Assembly: GCF_900102165.1 (NCBI RefSeq)
Contig: NZ_FNBD01000001.1
Location: forward strand, 525,697-589,696
Direction: 5' to 3'
Length of the DNA: 64,000 bases
Origin: Cellulophaga baltica
Lineage (GTDB): Bacteria > Bacteroidota > Bacteroidia > Flavobacteriales > Flavobacteriaceae
Shown here: piece after piece, positions 34,558 through 44,421 of the stretch
How the letters are laid out: each line of letters opens with the position of its first letter
Numbering within the stretch: the stretch's first letter is position 1
Notes under the pieces: model-generated
The model's database searches: none
The model's input: only the letters and a program-made list of their open reading frames with translations
What the model was told of the DNA's origin: nothing
Made by a program: the position numbers and the translations under genes

Positions 34558-37500
34558 TTAAATTTTAATATTAACTCCTAATGTATATACTCCAGGAATA
34601 GGATAGGTTTGGGCATCTACACCGTTTGACACCTCTGGGGTAAAGCCATTATATTTAAAGAATGTCAATGGCCTTTCTGCTGTCATGTAAAACCTAATAT
34701 TAGGATTAAATTTTCCTTTTAAACTTGGCAATGTGTAACCTACAGTTATATTCTGTAATCGAATAAAATCTCCGTCTTCAACAAAAAAGCTATTCAGAAA
34801 CTGATTGCTCCATGGATTACGTATACCTCTTGCAGATGGATAGCTATTGGTAGTACCCTCACCATGCCACCTATTTATTGCAAAATCGCTATCAATATTA
34901 GCATCCGGCGTTTGACGTATTGCAAATCGTTTTGAGTTAGCAATAACATTACCCCCCTGACCAATAACATTTAATGAAAAGTCCCAAGCTTTATAGTTTA
35001 GACCTAGATTGAAACCAAAATTATAGGTTGGTAAATAAGAACCAAGATCTACTCTATCTTGTGCATCTATCACCATATCACCATTATGATCAACAAATTT
35101 GAAATCTCCTGGTTGTATGTAATCAGGAATACCAGAACTTGCAATTGCCGCTTGTGCCGCAGGATCTGCCGCTATTTCTTCAGCTGTTTGATAAACCCCT
35201 GCAACATCTAATCCAAAAAATGAGTTTATAGCTCCTCCAACAACAGAACGTTGTTCGATATCACCACCAGAAGTTAAATTCTCCTGCCCTGCTAAATCTA
35301 AAATTTCATTATTTAAGGTTGAAAAATTACCTCCAATAGAATAACTAAAATCATCTGAAACTTGCTTACTCCAATTTACGGCCACCTCTATACCTGAGTT
35401 TTTAATAACTCCAACATTCTGCCTAGTTTCTCCAGGTACTAAAAGTCTTGATACCGGAATAATAGCATCTCTAGTTTCTCTTGTAAAATAATCTGTTTCA
35501 ATTGATAAATTATTATCAAATAACCTTGCCGTTAAACCCACGTTTGTTTCTGCAGTAACCTCCCACTTTAAGGCTTCAAAATCACTACTAGTAACTAAAC
35601 CAGGATACCTCGTGTCTCCAAAAACACCATTTACCTCTGTAGATGTTATACCACCTGTACTAGCGTTTACATTAGCATTTCCTAATTCACCCCAGCTAGC
35701 TCTTAATTTTAAGAAATCAAAAACACCGTTAGATTTCATAAAAGACTCTTCTGAGATTACCCAACCTGCACCTATAGTTGGAAAGTAACCCCATTTCTCT
35801 TGATACTTGCTCGTACCATCTGCACGAAAAGTACCATACAAAAGGTATTTATTATCAAAATTATACGCTACACGGCTAAAATAAGAGAAGAAGTATTGAC
35901 TTACTCCATCGTCACCAACACCATCCAAATCAATACTCTTCGCTAAATCTAAATAATATGATTCATCACCAATTCCTGTACCATTCGGAAAATTTAATCC
36001 TTTCACTTCTAATTGCTCAAAAGATCTATTTCTGAAAGAAGTACCTGCTAATACCGTCAAATTATGCTTTCCAAAATCATCATTATAGGTCAATGTATTA
36101 TCCCATGTTTGTTCAGAAAAAGTTTCATTTTTCTTCACTAACTCTGCATTCTCCCTAAAAGCATCTCCAATACCATAAAAATATGGAAGCCTAACCTCTC
36201 TAATTTCTTTAGCCTCAAAATTGTGAGAATAGGCTGTTCTTAAGTTCAGCTTATCTGGAATTAATTGATATTCTAAATTAAAATTTACTAAGTTGTTTCT
36301 AATTTTATCTCTGTATTCTGAATTTTCTAGTAAAGGAAAAGGATTCTGTGGTTGTCTATATCCTAAATCCTGAGCATTTGCATATGGTCTTGGATACGCC
36401 TCTGTTTTTGATTCATCTAAAACTGGCATTATTGGCACAGCAAAATATGCCGAACTAAATGCTGCATTTTCAGGACGATACGTTGTAGAATTGCTGAAAA
36501 TAGTAGAAACACCAGCCTTCAATCGATCACTTATATCTACACCAACCTTCGCGCGAATATTAAAACGTTCATAATCGTTTTTCATTTTTAATATGCCCTC
36601 TTGCTCAAACTGGCTAATTCCTAAAGAATATGTAACACTTTCAGTACCCCCAGTAACTCCTAGACTGTGATTTTGTATCAATGCATGTCTCAATATTAAA
36701 TCATACCAATCTGTATTGACATCTGGTACATTAGGATTTATTCTGCTACGGCCATAACGTTGCATTGCATTGTCTATATAGCTAGCTTCTGCAGCAGAAC
36801 CAGATTCTCTAGCCAGTGTAGAAAACTGCTCAGCATTTGAAAGTTTGACCAAATTTTGCGCTATTTGAACTCCTTGGTAACCACTATAGGTGATTTGTGC
36901 TTTCTGATTTACTTTACCTGATTTTGTTTCGATTAGAACTACCCCATTAGCAGCCCTTACTCCGTATATTGCCGAAGCTGATGCATCTTTAAGAACCGAA
37001 ATTGTTTCAATGTCCTCGTTATTTAAAAAACCAATATCATCATAAAAAGTACCATCTACAACATATAAAGGATTAGAAGCCCCATCACCAGTGTAGGAAC
37101 CTAGACCACGGACTCTAATTGTTGGTGCACTTCCAGGCGCACCGTTACTTACTACTTGTAAACCCGCAACTTTACCTTGCAACGATTGCATTGGAGCTCC
37201 AGATGGTGTCCTAGCAATATCTTCAGAGCTTACCGTAGTGATAGATCCTGTTAAATCTGATTTTTTTTGAGTTCCATACCCGACCACAACAATTTCATCT
37301 AATGCTTGCGCATCTTCTTGCAATGAAATAGTCAGCGTAGTCTGGTTGTTTACAGCAACCTCTTTCGACGTATACCCGATAAAGCTAATGACCAAAACAC
37401 CATCAGCAGAAACATTATCTAAAGTAAAATTACCATCAAAATCTGTTTGAGTTCCGGTAGCGGTACCTTTTAATACTACCGATGCTCCTGGCAAGGGTAT

Positions 37501-37605
37501 ATTATCACTATCTGTTACTGTTCCTGATACAGCAGAAGCCTGACTGTATAAGAGCGATTGAAACAGCAAAAACGAAATCGTCAATATTACATTGCTTATT
37601 TTCAT
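34558..37605 (-). CDS. SusC/RagA family TonB-linked outer-membrane transporter
   Basis: A 1015-residue TonB-dependent transporter. After the signal peptide (ending LLYSQ) comes an N-terminal carboxypeptidase-like domain (VSGTVTDSDNIPLPGASVVLKG). The plug starts LDEIVVVGYGTQKKSDLTGS, the SusC hallmark, and continues with VRGLGSYTGDGASNPLYVVDG and IYGVRAANGVVLIETK. The barrel closes TYPIPGVYTLGVNIKI. It imports oligosaccharides, here presumably beta-1,2-linked glucans. It is the first structural gene of the locus, 313 bases downstream of the regulator gene. Confidence 0.96.
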   Translation of the reverse strand: MKISNVILTISFLLFQSLLYSQASAVSGTVTDSDNIPLPGASVVLKGTATGTQTDFDGNFTLDNVSADGVLVISFIGYTSKEVAVNNQTTLTISLQEDAQALDEIVVVGYGTQKKSDLTGSITTVSSEDIARTPSGAPMQSLQGKVAGLQVVSNGAPGSAPTIRVRGLGSYTGDGASNPLYVVDGTFYDDIGFLNNEDIETISVLKDASASAIYGVRAANGVVLIETKSGKVNQKAQITYSGYQGVQIAQNLVKLSNAEQFSTLARESGSAAEASYIDNAMQRYGRSRINPNVPDVNTDWYDLILRHALIQNHSLGVTGGTESVTYSLGISQFEQEGILKMKNDYERFNIRAKVGVDISDRLKAGVSTIFSNSTTYRPENAAFSSAYFAVPIMPVLDESKTEAYPRPYANAQDLGYRQPQNPFPLLENSEYRDKIRNNLVNFNLEYQLIPDKLNLRTAYSHNFEAKEIREVRLPYFYGIGDAFRENAELVKKNETFSEQTWDNTLTYNDDFGKHNLTVLAGTSFRNRSFEQLEVKGLNFPNGTGIGDESYYLDLAKSIDLDGVGDDGVSQYFFSYFSRVAYNFDNKYLLYGTFRADGTSKYQEKWGYFPTIGAGWVISEESFMKSNGVFDFLKLRASWGELGNANVNASTGGITSTEVNGVFGDTRYPGLVTSSDFEALKWEVTAETNVGLTARLFDNNLSIETDYFTRETRDAIIPVSRLLVPGETRQNVGVIKNSGIEVAVNWSKQVSDDFSYSIGGNFSTLNNEILDLAGQENLTSGGDIEQRSVVGGAINSFFGLDVAGVYQTAEEIAADPAAQAAIASSGIPDYIQPGDFKFVDHNGDMVIDAQDRVDLGSYLPTYNFGFNLGLNYKAWDFSLNVIGQGGNVIANSKRFAIRQTPDANIDSDFAINRWHGEGTTNSYPSARGIRNPWSNQFLNSFFVEDGDFIRLQNITVGYTLPSLKGKFNPNIRFYMTAERPLTFFKYNGFTPEVSNGVDAQTYPIPGVYTLGVNIKI

Positions 37606-37918
37606 AGTTCTATATTAAATTGAGTTAGAATGATGCTAAAGTATAAAACAAGCCTTGTTGTAGTGTTTGTTTCTAGATACATAATAACTACATCAAACTA
37701 ATTTACAGCGTTAGATGCAGTGTTTACTAGGTAGTTGCTGTATCGTGATGCACTGTTGAAGTTAAAATTTTAACACAGTGATGTAGTAATGATGTAACTT
37801 TAAAAATGCAAATAAGCCATATTTAAAGCTTAAATATGCTATTTATAAATTATTACACCATAATAATTGAGGTATTGCTAATATAAAGCTCCTATATTTC
37901 GTATTTGGCTCCCAATCT
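37606..37918 (-). promoter_or_regulatory. Regulatory region of the polysaccharide locus
   Basis: 313 bases between the regulator stop and the susC start, with no gene. It holds repeated words: GATGCAGTGTT at 37714-37724 and GATGCACTGTT at 37747-37757, spaced 33 bases start to start (about three helical turns). It also holds an inverted pair, ACTACATC (37687-37694) and GATGTAGT (37780-37787). These are candidate binding sites for the adjacent SusR-like regulator. No convincing TAnnTTTG on the minus strand was found. Confidence 0.45.
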
Positions 37919-40672
37919 TTAAAAAGTGATTAAAAAACTAGAAAGGTATTCTGATGTATCTATTTGTAGTTTTTTTCGCAATCGATACCTATGAATTTCT
38001 ACTCCACGGAGTGATATTCCCATCAAAGGCGCAATCTCCTTAGATGACAAGTTCATTTTAAGATACGCACAAAGTTTTAGATCTTTAGGTGTTAGCTTGG
38101 GGAACTCTTTAAGTAACCGCTCAAAGAAATCTTCATGTAGTTCTTTAAAGTTGACTTCAAAGCGTTTCCAATCCTCAGAATCGTTCACCGATTTGTCTAA
38201 CTTTTTTATAAATGCTCCGTAACGTGATGAACTTGGAAATTTATCCTTATTCATGACTACCATATTTTTTAACTCTAAAATGACTTCATTCTTTTTAGCA
38301 ATATTTAACGTAGTACTTGTTAACTCTTGCTGCTTTAGTTTTATTTCTTTGGCCAGTTTTTCTTTTTCTATAGTAGCTAAATGCTCCTCTTGCTTGCGGT
38401 CCATTTTTTCTTCAAAGTTCTTCTGTTTACGTTCTAATTTCTTTCTATTGTAGCGTCTAACTAGAAAAATTATCATCAGAAAAATGAATACATACACCAC
38501 TTTACTCACTACCGATAAATACCATGGAGGAGCTATCGTAAAAGAAATAACCCTTGGTTCTGAAATTTTACCATCAATACTCACCGTAGAAATCTTAACC
38601 ATATAAGCTCCGTTTGGTAAATTTTCAAATTGAAGCGTACCAGTATCCACATAATTAATTTGCTCCTTAGCCCCTGATAATTCATAAAAATATCTAGGCT
38701 TTGTTAAGTTAGGAGAAGCTACTTGAAAGCTTATATGCTGAGAATTCTTGTAATCAATCTCAAAATTTTCTTGCGTTAGCGCAAAACGATGCTTTTGGTC
38801 TTTAAAATAACTAAGTTGCGGTTTAGGAACATCAAGATTTTTAAGGTAACTGTTTAATTTGGTCAAGTTTATTTTAGCAAATCCATCACTAAGGGTAAGC
38901 ATAAAAATAGAGTCGTTTAATCTCACCACATTCTCTGCATCAGGTACCAAACGTTTTTTTAATGCATTCTCCGCAATAGAAAGATTATCCTCTCTTAAGT
39001 TTGTATAAAAAATTTCTTTACTATTCTCATTATCTATAAACCAAAAGTAATCGCCATCATTATACATAAGTTCATTGCCCTTATACTTTGTGAAGTCTTC
39101 AAATACTTCAATTTTATTTAGAATAGCATTATAGGTATACCAGATGCCATCTGCATATAACACAATCTGATTTTTCACATTGTATACCTTAACATTATAA
39201 TTATTTGGGATGGCATCATGAGAAAACTCTTGAACTTCCTCTACGCTATCTAAGGCATCATTGAGCCGCAGCCTAAAAAAACCTTTATAAGGGTGCGCTG
39301 CCCAAACAACATTTTTAGACTCAAAACACAATTGTTTTACCGGAAATTGTACGCCATTAATAGGCTGAACCTCCCAAGTACCTTCCGTATTTTTGGAGAA
39401 TTTAGAAATCCCTATATATGTACCTTGTAGATAACTGTTCTCTTCTTCAGGAACTTTTACAATTTGATACCCTCCGGAAACCGAAGAAACCAATTCTAGC
39501 GTATTTTTAGACACCTTAAAGGTTCCGGTATTATGCCCTGCAAATAATTCGCTATCAATTACCTTTAAATCCCATACATGACCTTGAGAATTTTCTACGA
39601 ATTGCAGCACATCGTCTTTAAAAAAATAAATTCCAGTATTGCTCCCTAGGTACAAAACATCATCTACGTAAGCAATATCATAGGTAGTACCTACAGCACC
39701 CGAAAAATCTGTATAATAGGTAATTGGCGCATTTGTTCTTATCCGATCTATACCATTATCCAAGCCCAACCATAATTGGTTATCAAAATGAAAAATAGAC
39801 AATACCGTATTGTTTTGCAATCCCGTTTCTCTATCTAAATTGATGTATGAGTCTTGTATTTTATCATAAAGAAACACTCCTTTCTTTATGGTTCCAAAAG
39901 CTATCTTGTTTTCTGGGTAAGGTACAATATCATTAAGTTGGTGCTTTTTTAACTCTCTATTTATAGGATGATCCCATTCTTGTAGAATCCCATTTTCAAA
40001 TACAAAGCATCCATTAAGTTTTGTACCGATAAAAAGCTTATGGTCAATACTCGCCACGGCTATAATGGTCTTACCCAAAAGTGCTTCTAGATTTGGGATA
40101 GAAATAAACTTATTTTCATGAAATTTATAAATACCTGTTCCTCCGCCCGCAATATAGAGTTGGTTATTATATGCGGCCATATCTGTAACAACTCCATCCA
40201 CATCAATCACCTCGATCTTATCATCTTTATACTTATAAACAGTAGAAAAAGATCTAAAAAAGATGGCATCATCAAATGAAATTATTTGCCAAAATTCCTC
40301 ATTGGTGAAGGTGTAATTTTTAATTAAGTGGGTTAATGAAGTATAATCTAAAAGTCCAAATTCATTCTTCTGCCAATACCCAAATTCCTCATAAGAACCC
40401 GTGAAAATTTTATCATCCAAAACACTAACAGACCTAATAATGGTATTATTGGGTAATTTATTAAGTATCCATTCTTCACCATTGTAATAAAGCAAGCCTT
40501 TATTATTTGCGGCATAAAGAGCACCAGAATCATCTACTGCTACATCCCAATTCTGACTAGCCGCTTGATAGTCAAATATTTTATAATTGTAAATTGGAGG
40601 CAATACTTTTTGTCCAAAAAGTGCATTGGAAAATGATAAAAAGAATAAAATAATGCCGTAATAACCCTTCAT
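37919..40672 (-). CDS. SusR-like membrane regulator: propeller, Y_Y_Y, helix-turn-helix
   Basis: A 917-residue regulator. Signal peptide, then repeated Reg_prop beta-propeller motifs in the periplasm (for example DVAVDDSGALYAANNKGLLYYNGEEW and GTIKKGVFLYDK). A Y_Y_Y immunoglobulin-like domain (about 640-710) precedes one membrane helix (about 720-740), followed by a long charged coiled coil. A LuxR-like helix-turn-helix ends it (KLTPKDLKLCAYLKMNLSSKE ... IAPLMGISLRGVEIHRYRLR). There is no kinase domain, so it is a one-component sensor like SusR rather than a hybrid two-component system. It would sense glucan fragments and switch on susC and the genes below it. Confidence 0.85.
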   Translation of the reverse strand: MKGYYGIILFFLSFSNALFGQKVLPPIYNYKIFDYQAASQNWDVAVDDSGALYAANNKGLLYYNGEEWILNKLPNNTIIRSVSVLDDKIFTGSYEEFGYWQKNEFGLLDYTSLTHLIKNYTFTNEEFWQIISFDDAIFFRSFSTVYKYKDDKIEVIDVDGVVTDMAAYNNQLYIAGGGTGIYKFHENKFISIPNLEALLGKTIIAVASIDHKLFIGTKLNGCFVFENGILQEWDHPINRELKKHQLNDIVPYPENKIAFGTIKKGVFLYDKIQDSYINLDRETGLQNNTVLSIFHFDNQLWLGLDNGIDRIRTNAPITYYTDFSGAVGTTYDIAYVDDVLYLGSNTGIYFFKDDVLQFVENSQGHVWDLKVIDSELFAGHNTGTFKVSKNTLELVSSVSGGYQIVKVPEEENSYLQGTYIGISKFSKNTEGTWEVQPINGVQFPVKQLCFESKNVVWAAHPYKGFFRLRLNDALDSVEEVQEFSHDAIPNNYNVKVYNVKNQIVLYADGIWYTYNAILNKIEVFEDFTKYKGNELMYNDGDYFWFIDNENSKEIFYTNLREDNLSIAENALKKRLVPDAENVVRLNDSIFMLTLSDGFAKINLTKLNSYLKNLDVPKPQLSYFKDQKHRFALTQENFEIDYKNSQHISFQVASPNLTKPRYFYELSGAKEQINYVDTGTLQFENLPNGAYMVKISTVSIDGKISEPRVISFTIAPPWYLSVVSKVVYVFIFLMIIFLVRRYNRKKLERKQKNFEEKMDRKQEEHLATIEKEKLAKEIKLKQQELTSTTLNIAKKNEVILELKNMVVMNKDKFPSSSRYGAFIKKLDKSVNDSEDWKRFEVNFKELHEDFFERLLKEFPKLTPKDLKLCAYLKMNLSSKEIAPLMGISLRGVEIHRYRLRKKLQIDTSEYLSSFLITF

Positions 40673-40738
40673 TTTGCAATTAAATTATTTAATGGTAGCT
40701 CTAAAAATGGAAATAGGTATTGATAACACCTTAGATTG

Positions 40739-40746
40739 CAAAAATA
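40739..40746 (-). promoter_or_regulatory. -7 element of the SusR-like gene
   Basis: CAAAAATA on the plus strand, TATTTTTG on the minus strand, fits TAnnTTTG 67 bases upstream of the start. No -33 TTG at standard spacing. It lies beyond the epimerase terminator, consistent with a separate transcript. Confidence 0.4.
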
Positions 40747-40761
40747 CTAAATCTATAAACG

Positions 40762-40793
40762 AAAAAAGACGCTTAAGTTAATTAGCGCCTTTA
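40762..40793 (-). terminator. Terminator of the epimerase/isomerase gene
   Basis: On the minus strand, AAAGGCGCT pairs with AGCGTCTTT (one G-U pair) around AATTAACTTA, followed by a T-run. It separates this gene from the regulator and the polysaccharide locus. Confidence 0.75.
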
Positions 40794-40814
40794 CATCTGA
40801 ATACTTCTTATTCG

Positions 40815-41723
40815 TTAGTTAAATCCGAAGTTCTTGATGCCCTCATGACTAGTTTTAATAACTTCTAATGGCTTCATTCCGTCATATGTCATATCTTGCT
40901 CTACCATATAATATTCCATCCCCGAAAGGTCTTTCTTTGCTAATATTTTAGCAAAATCTATTGTCCCTGTGCCGACAGGTGCAAACCTGCCTTGCTCATC
41001 CATATCTTTTACATGCCAGATTTTGAATCGTCCTGGATATTTTTCAAAATAAGCTAATGGATCTGCTCCTGCCTTTGTCACCCAAAAAAGGTCCATTTGA
41101 AAATTTACAAATTTAGAATCTGTATGTTCCAACATATATTCAATAGGCACAATCCCGGCCGCATCTTTCTTAAATTCAAAATCGTGATTATGGTATAACA
41201 GCTTAAGACCCGCTGCATGGGCCTTTTCGCCCAAGGTATTTATAATTTTTGTTAAACTTTCTGCTCCACCCGTCATACTCATAGTACTTGTGGCATCATC
41301 ATAATGAAATAATCCCATTGGAGGAATTGGCACCACAAAATATTCAAAACCTGCGGCTTTTACATCAGCCATCATAGCATCAGCATTTTCTAATGTTACA
41401 TCGCTATGGTGCGTACTTATAGGAACAAGTTCTAAGCTATCTAATAATGCTTTAAAATCTATTGGAGACATGTTGTAAAATTTACCTTGGCTATATCCGG
41501 CTGCCTCAATATTTTTATACCCTGCATCTGAAACTGCTTTCAAGGTAGCTTTGGCATCTACTCCCATATCATCTCTAACCGTATAAAGTGCTAGGCCGCC
41601 AAAATTACTTTCGACTACAACTTCCGGAGTACTTTCTGGAGTTTCTACTTTTTTTTCTTCCTTACAAGAAGTGAAAAATACGGTCAACGATACTAAAACC
41701 GTATAGATTGCTACTTTTTTCAT
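40815..41723 (-). CDS. Sugar phosphate isomerase/epimerase family lipoprotein
   Basis: A 302-residue lipoprotein (TSC at residue 20) with a TIM-barrel AP-endonuclease-2-type fold (PF01261). Metal-site motifs: YHNHDFEF near 165, QMDLFW near 195, WHVKDMD near 221. Secreted versions without a phosphate pocket are common near polysaccharide loci; some isomerise or dehydrate unphosphorylated sugars or 3-keto-sugars. Its place next to the glucan locus suggests handling of released sugar. It is separately transcribed. Confidence 0.78.
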   Translation of the reverse strand: MKKVAIYTVLVSLTVFFTSCKEEKKVETPESTPEVVVESNFGGLALYTVRDDMGVDAKATLKAVSDAGYKNIEAAGYSQGKFYNMSPIDFKALLDSLELVPISTHHSDVTLENADAMMADVKAAGFEYFVVPIPPMGLFHYDDATSTMSMTGGAESLTKIINTLGEKAHAAGLKLLYHNHDFEFKKDAAGIVPIEYMLEHTDSKFVNFQMDLFWVTKAGADPLAYFEKYPGRFKIWHVKDMDEQGRFAPVGTGTIDFAKILAKKDLSGMEYYMVEQDMTYDGMKPLEVIKTSHEGIKNFGFN

Positions 41724-41948
41724 GATTTAAATTTTGAGTTTATTTTTTAGTGTATAAACTAAGATAATTTATTATCAAGAGAACATGACGGTATTCTAAG
41801 AATAATACCAGAATAAATCTACTATAACGATTGATTAAGGGTATAGCTACTTTTGATAAGAATGGTGCTTATTTAAGCAATGAAAACGTTTTACTCCCTA
41901 GATAAGAAGGGCCAGAAATGAGACTAAAAAGGATCAATATCTAAAACC

Positions 41949-41979
41949 AAAAAAGCCTCTACATTTCTGTAAAGGCTTT
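41949..41979 (-). terminator. Terminator downstream of tRNA-Asn
   Basis: On the minus strand AAAGCCTTTACA pairs with TGTAGAGGCTTT (one G-U pair) around a GAAA tetraloop, then T-rich sequence. It lies 11 bases after the tRNA end. Confidence 0.85.
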
Positions 41980-41990
41980 CTGTCGCTCTG

Positions 41991-42064
41991 CTCCCCCTCT
42001 TGGGCTCGAACCAAGGACCCTCTGATTAACAGTCAGATGCTCTAACCAGCTGAGCTAAGGAGGA
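41991..42064 (-). tRNA. tRNA-Asn (anticodon GTT)
   Basis: A full cloverleaf on the minus strand, 74 bases. The acceptor arm TCCTCCT pairs with AGGGGGA, with G as discriminator. The D arm has GCTC and GAGC; the anticodon arm TCTGA/TCAGA has loop CTGTTAA, giving GTT; the T arm CTTGG/CCAAG has loop TTCGAGC. CCA is not encoded. Confidence 0.96.
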
Positions 42065-42166
42065 GTGTACTCTATCGCGTTAGCGGCTGCAAATATAATT
42101 GTTTTTTCAAACTAGCCAAACAAAAAAAATAGAAATTTTAATTTTTTTTTTAATTGCTCTAAAACA

Positions 42167-43483
42167 TTAGAAAAAACGCTTGATAATATTCCAAATATCG
42201 TTTCCAAAAATAACTGCCATTAAGCCCATAATAATCACAAAACCAATTATTTGCCCACGCTCTAATGTTTTTTCACTCGGAGCTCGTCCAGAAATCATCT
42301 CATAAAGTAAAAACATTACGTGTCCGCCATCTAAAGCAGGAATCGGTAATAAATTTACGAATGCCAACCAAACAGAGAACATAGCCATAAAATTCCAGAA
42401 GAACATCCAGTTCCATTGTGGAGGCATCATTTCTACGATTCCAATAGGCCCTTTAACAGATTTATACGCTTCAGTTTTAGGTTTGAATATAATTTTAAAT
42501 TGTTTGATCTGCTTTGTAAGCACGTTTATAGTTTCATTAAACCCTGCTGGTATTGCTGCAAGAAAACTATACTCATCTGTCACTATTAAATCATCTGCAT
42601 TTAAATACACACCAATTATACCTTCTTCTGGCACTACTAAGTTTAAGTTCTCTATACGATCATCTCTATTAACTGCTAAAGCAATAGATTTTCCTTTTGA
42701 ACTTCTAATTGCTGTTGTAAAATCGTTCCAATATTCACTAGGGGTATTATTGATAGATATAATTTGGTCTCCTGAAACAATACCTGCTTTAGCAGCTATG
42801 GAATTAGGCACTACACTATCTATAAGTGATTTTTGTCTGTACCTTAAAAAGTTTTTTCCTTGTGTAGATAATACTTGCTTAATTCCTTCATCAGGAACCG
42901 GAAAGGTAACTTTTTGCCCATCTCTCTCTACGGTAATCTCATCTCCTAATAAGATATCTAAAGTAGCATCTGTGAACTTCTTAGATTTTACACCATCAAT
43001 AGATAAGATTTTATCTCCCGTTTTTAATCCAATACCTTCTCCTATAGAATCTACTAAAATTCCGTATTTTAAATTATCTGCAGGAATGTAACTATCTCCA
43101 TTGGTCACTATAAGCATGGTATAAATAATCCAAGCTAGAAAAAAGTTAACGGTTACCCCGCCCAACATTATGATTAAACGTTGCCAAGCTGGTTTAGAAC
43201 GAAATTCCCATGGTTGCGGTTCTTTCTCCATTTGTTCCGTGTCCATGCTTTCATCGATCATGCCCGCCATTTTTACGTAACCTCCTAATGGCAACCATCC
43301 AATACCATATTCCGTATCTCCTATTTTCTTTTTAAATAAAGAGAACTTGACATCAAAGAATAAGTAGAATTTTTCAACTTTAACTTTAAAATATTTTGCG
43401 GGAAGAAAATGCCCCAACTCGTGTAAAATAACCAGTATTGATATTATTAATATAAAGGTAAGTATCTGTGTAACTACGCCCAT
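42167..43483 (-). CDS. rseP: RIP metalloprotease RseP (site-2 protease)
   Basis: A 438-residue intramembrane zinc protease. The first helix holds H21-E22-L-G-H25, and the C-terminal helix holds the LDGGH ligand motif (near residue 385). Two PDZ-like domains occupy the middle (GIGLKTGDKILSIDG and NSIAAKAGIVSGDQIISINN). It cleaves anti-sigma factors and clears signal peptides from the membrane. The Bacteroidota length of about 440 fits. A -7 element (TACTTTTG on the minus strand at 43513-43520) lies upstream. Single gene. Confidence 0.93.
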   Translation of the reverse strand: MGVVTQILTFILIISILVILHELGHFLPAKYFKVKVEKFYLFFDVKFSLFKKKIGDTEYGIGWLPLGGYVKMAGMIDESMDTEQMEKEPQPWEFRSKPAWQRLIIMLGGVTVNFFLAWIIYTMLIVTNGDSYIPADNLKYGILVDSIGEGIGLKTGDKILSIDGVKSKKFTDATLDILLGDEITVERDGQKVTFPVPDEGIKQVLSTQGKNFLRYRQKSLIDSVVPNSIAAKAGIVSGDQIISINNTPSEYWNDFTTAIRSSKGKSIALAVNRDDRIENLNLVVPEEGIIGVYLNADDLIVTDEYSFLAAIPAGFNETINVLTKQIKQFKIIFKPKTEAYKSVKGPIGIVEMMPPQWNWMFFWNFMAMFSVWLAFVNLLPIPALDGGHVMFLLYEMISGRAPSEKTLERGQIIGFVIIMGLMAVIFGNDIWNIIKRFF

Positions 43484-43603
43484 TTAGTGCTAATTTTAAC
43501 TTTTTTGTGCGCCAAAAGTAAGCTTTTAGAAGGTCTAAAAAAAGTAAAGTATATTCCGCTCAAATGTTTTAAGAAATATTTAGCAGCAAAACTAAGGAAT
43601 GTC

Positions 43604-43634
43604 TTGAATGGTTAAGACCACGTTAGTATCTTTG
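43604..43634 (+). promoter_or_regulatory. Promoter of the SCO gene
   Basis: TTG at 43604-43606 and TATCTTTG at 43627-43634 with 20 bases between, a close match to the Bacteroidota consensus. The ATG lies only 11 bases after the -7 box, so the leader is very short. Confidence 0.75.
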
Positions 43635-43644
43635 CATAAAAAAT

Positions 43645-44334
43645 ATGCGTTCTTTTTTTGCAAAATATAAGTTATTCGGAATCGTTTTTCTCTGCTTGTC
43701 TGCCGTAATCATGTATTTGTTTTATAACGCCCTGCAACCAAAAAAAATACTTCCCATTTACCAACCTGCAGATTTTAATCCAGAATTGGTAGACACGTCA
43801 TTACTCCACGTAAAAAAATACCACACTATAGCCGATTTTTCTCTGACCAATCAAAACGGAGCATTGATCACTAATGACGCCTACAAAGACAAAATTTATA
43901 TAGCCGATTTCTTTTTTACCACCTGCCCTACTATTTGTCCAATTATGACAGACAATATGGGGACGATACAACAAGAAATTTTAGACGACGACGAGGTGAT
44001 GTTGCTTTCTCATTCCGTAACTCCAGAAATTGATTCTGTTGCACAACTAAAAGCTTACGCTATTAAAAAAGGTGTTGTCGATAGAAAATGGAACTTAGTT
44101 ACTGGCGATAAAAAACAAATTTACGACCTAGCCAGAAAATCGTATATGGCCGTCAAGACTGATGGTGATGGGGGGCCTTTTGACATGATTCATACAGAAA
44201 ACTTCATGTTGATTGATAAAGAACGCAGAATAAGAGGCACTTATGACGGTACCAATCCTGAGGAAATAAAGAAACTTCTGAAAGATTTAAAGGTTTTAAA
44301 AGATTCGTATAGAGACAAAGAAGCTTCTAAATGA
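43645..44334 (+). CDS. SCO family copper chaperone/redox protein
   Basis: A 229-residue SCO1/SenC-type protein anchored by one N-terminal helix (residues 10-30), thioredoxin fold outside. Copper ligands: C94 and C98 in TTCPTICP and H183 in FDMIHTENF. SCO proteins deliver copper to the CuA site of cytochrome oxidase or act as thiol reductants. It has its own promoter. The feoAB operon lies downstream; no functional link beyond metal handling is shown. Confidence 0.92.
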   Translation: MRSFFAKYKLFGIVFLCLSAVIMYLFYNALQPKKILPIYQPADFNPELVDTSLLHVKKYHTIADFSLTNQNGALITNDAYKDKIYIADFFFTTCPTICPIMTDNMGTIQQEILDDDEVMLLSHSVTPEIDSVAQLKAYAIKKGVVDRKWNLVTGDKKQIYDLARKSYMAVKTDGDGGPFDMIHTENFMLIDKERRIRGTYDGTNPEEIKKLLKDLKVLKDSYRDKEASK

Positions 44335-44421
44335 AATTAATACTCTTTTATGACTACAAAGGTCTCTATTTTATTGATTTTCCCTATTTTTGTTCTTAAT
44401 TAAAATCAATCTAAATAAACA

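Noticed and set aside
42483-43091. Long plus-strand frame (202 codons) opposite rseP
   Set aside because: It lies entirely antisense to rseP, which has all catalytic motifs; the translation is low-complexity and lacks any family signal.
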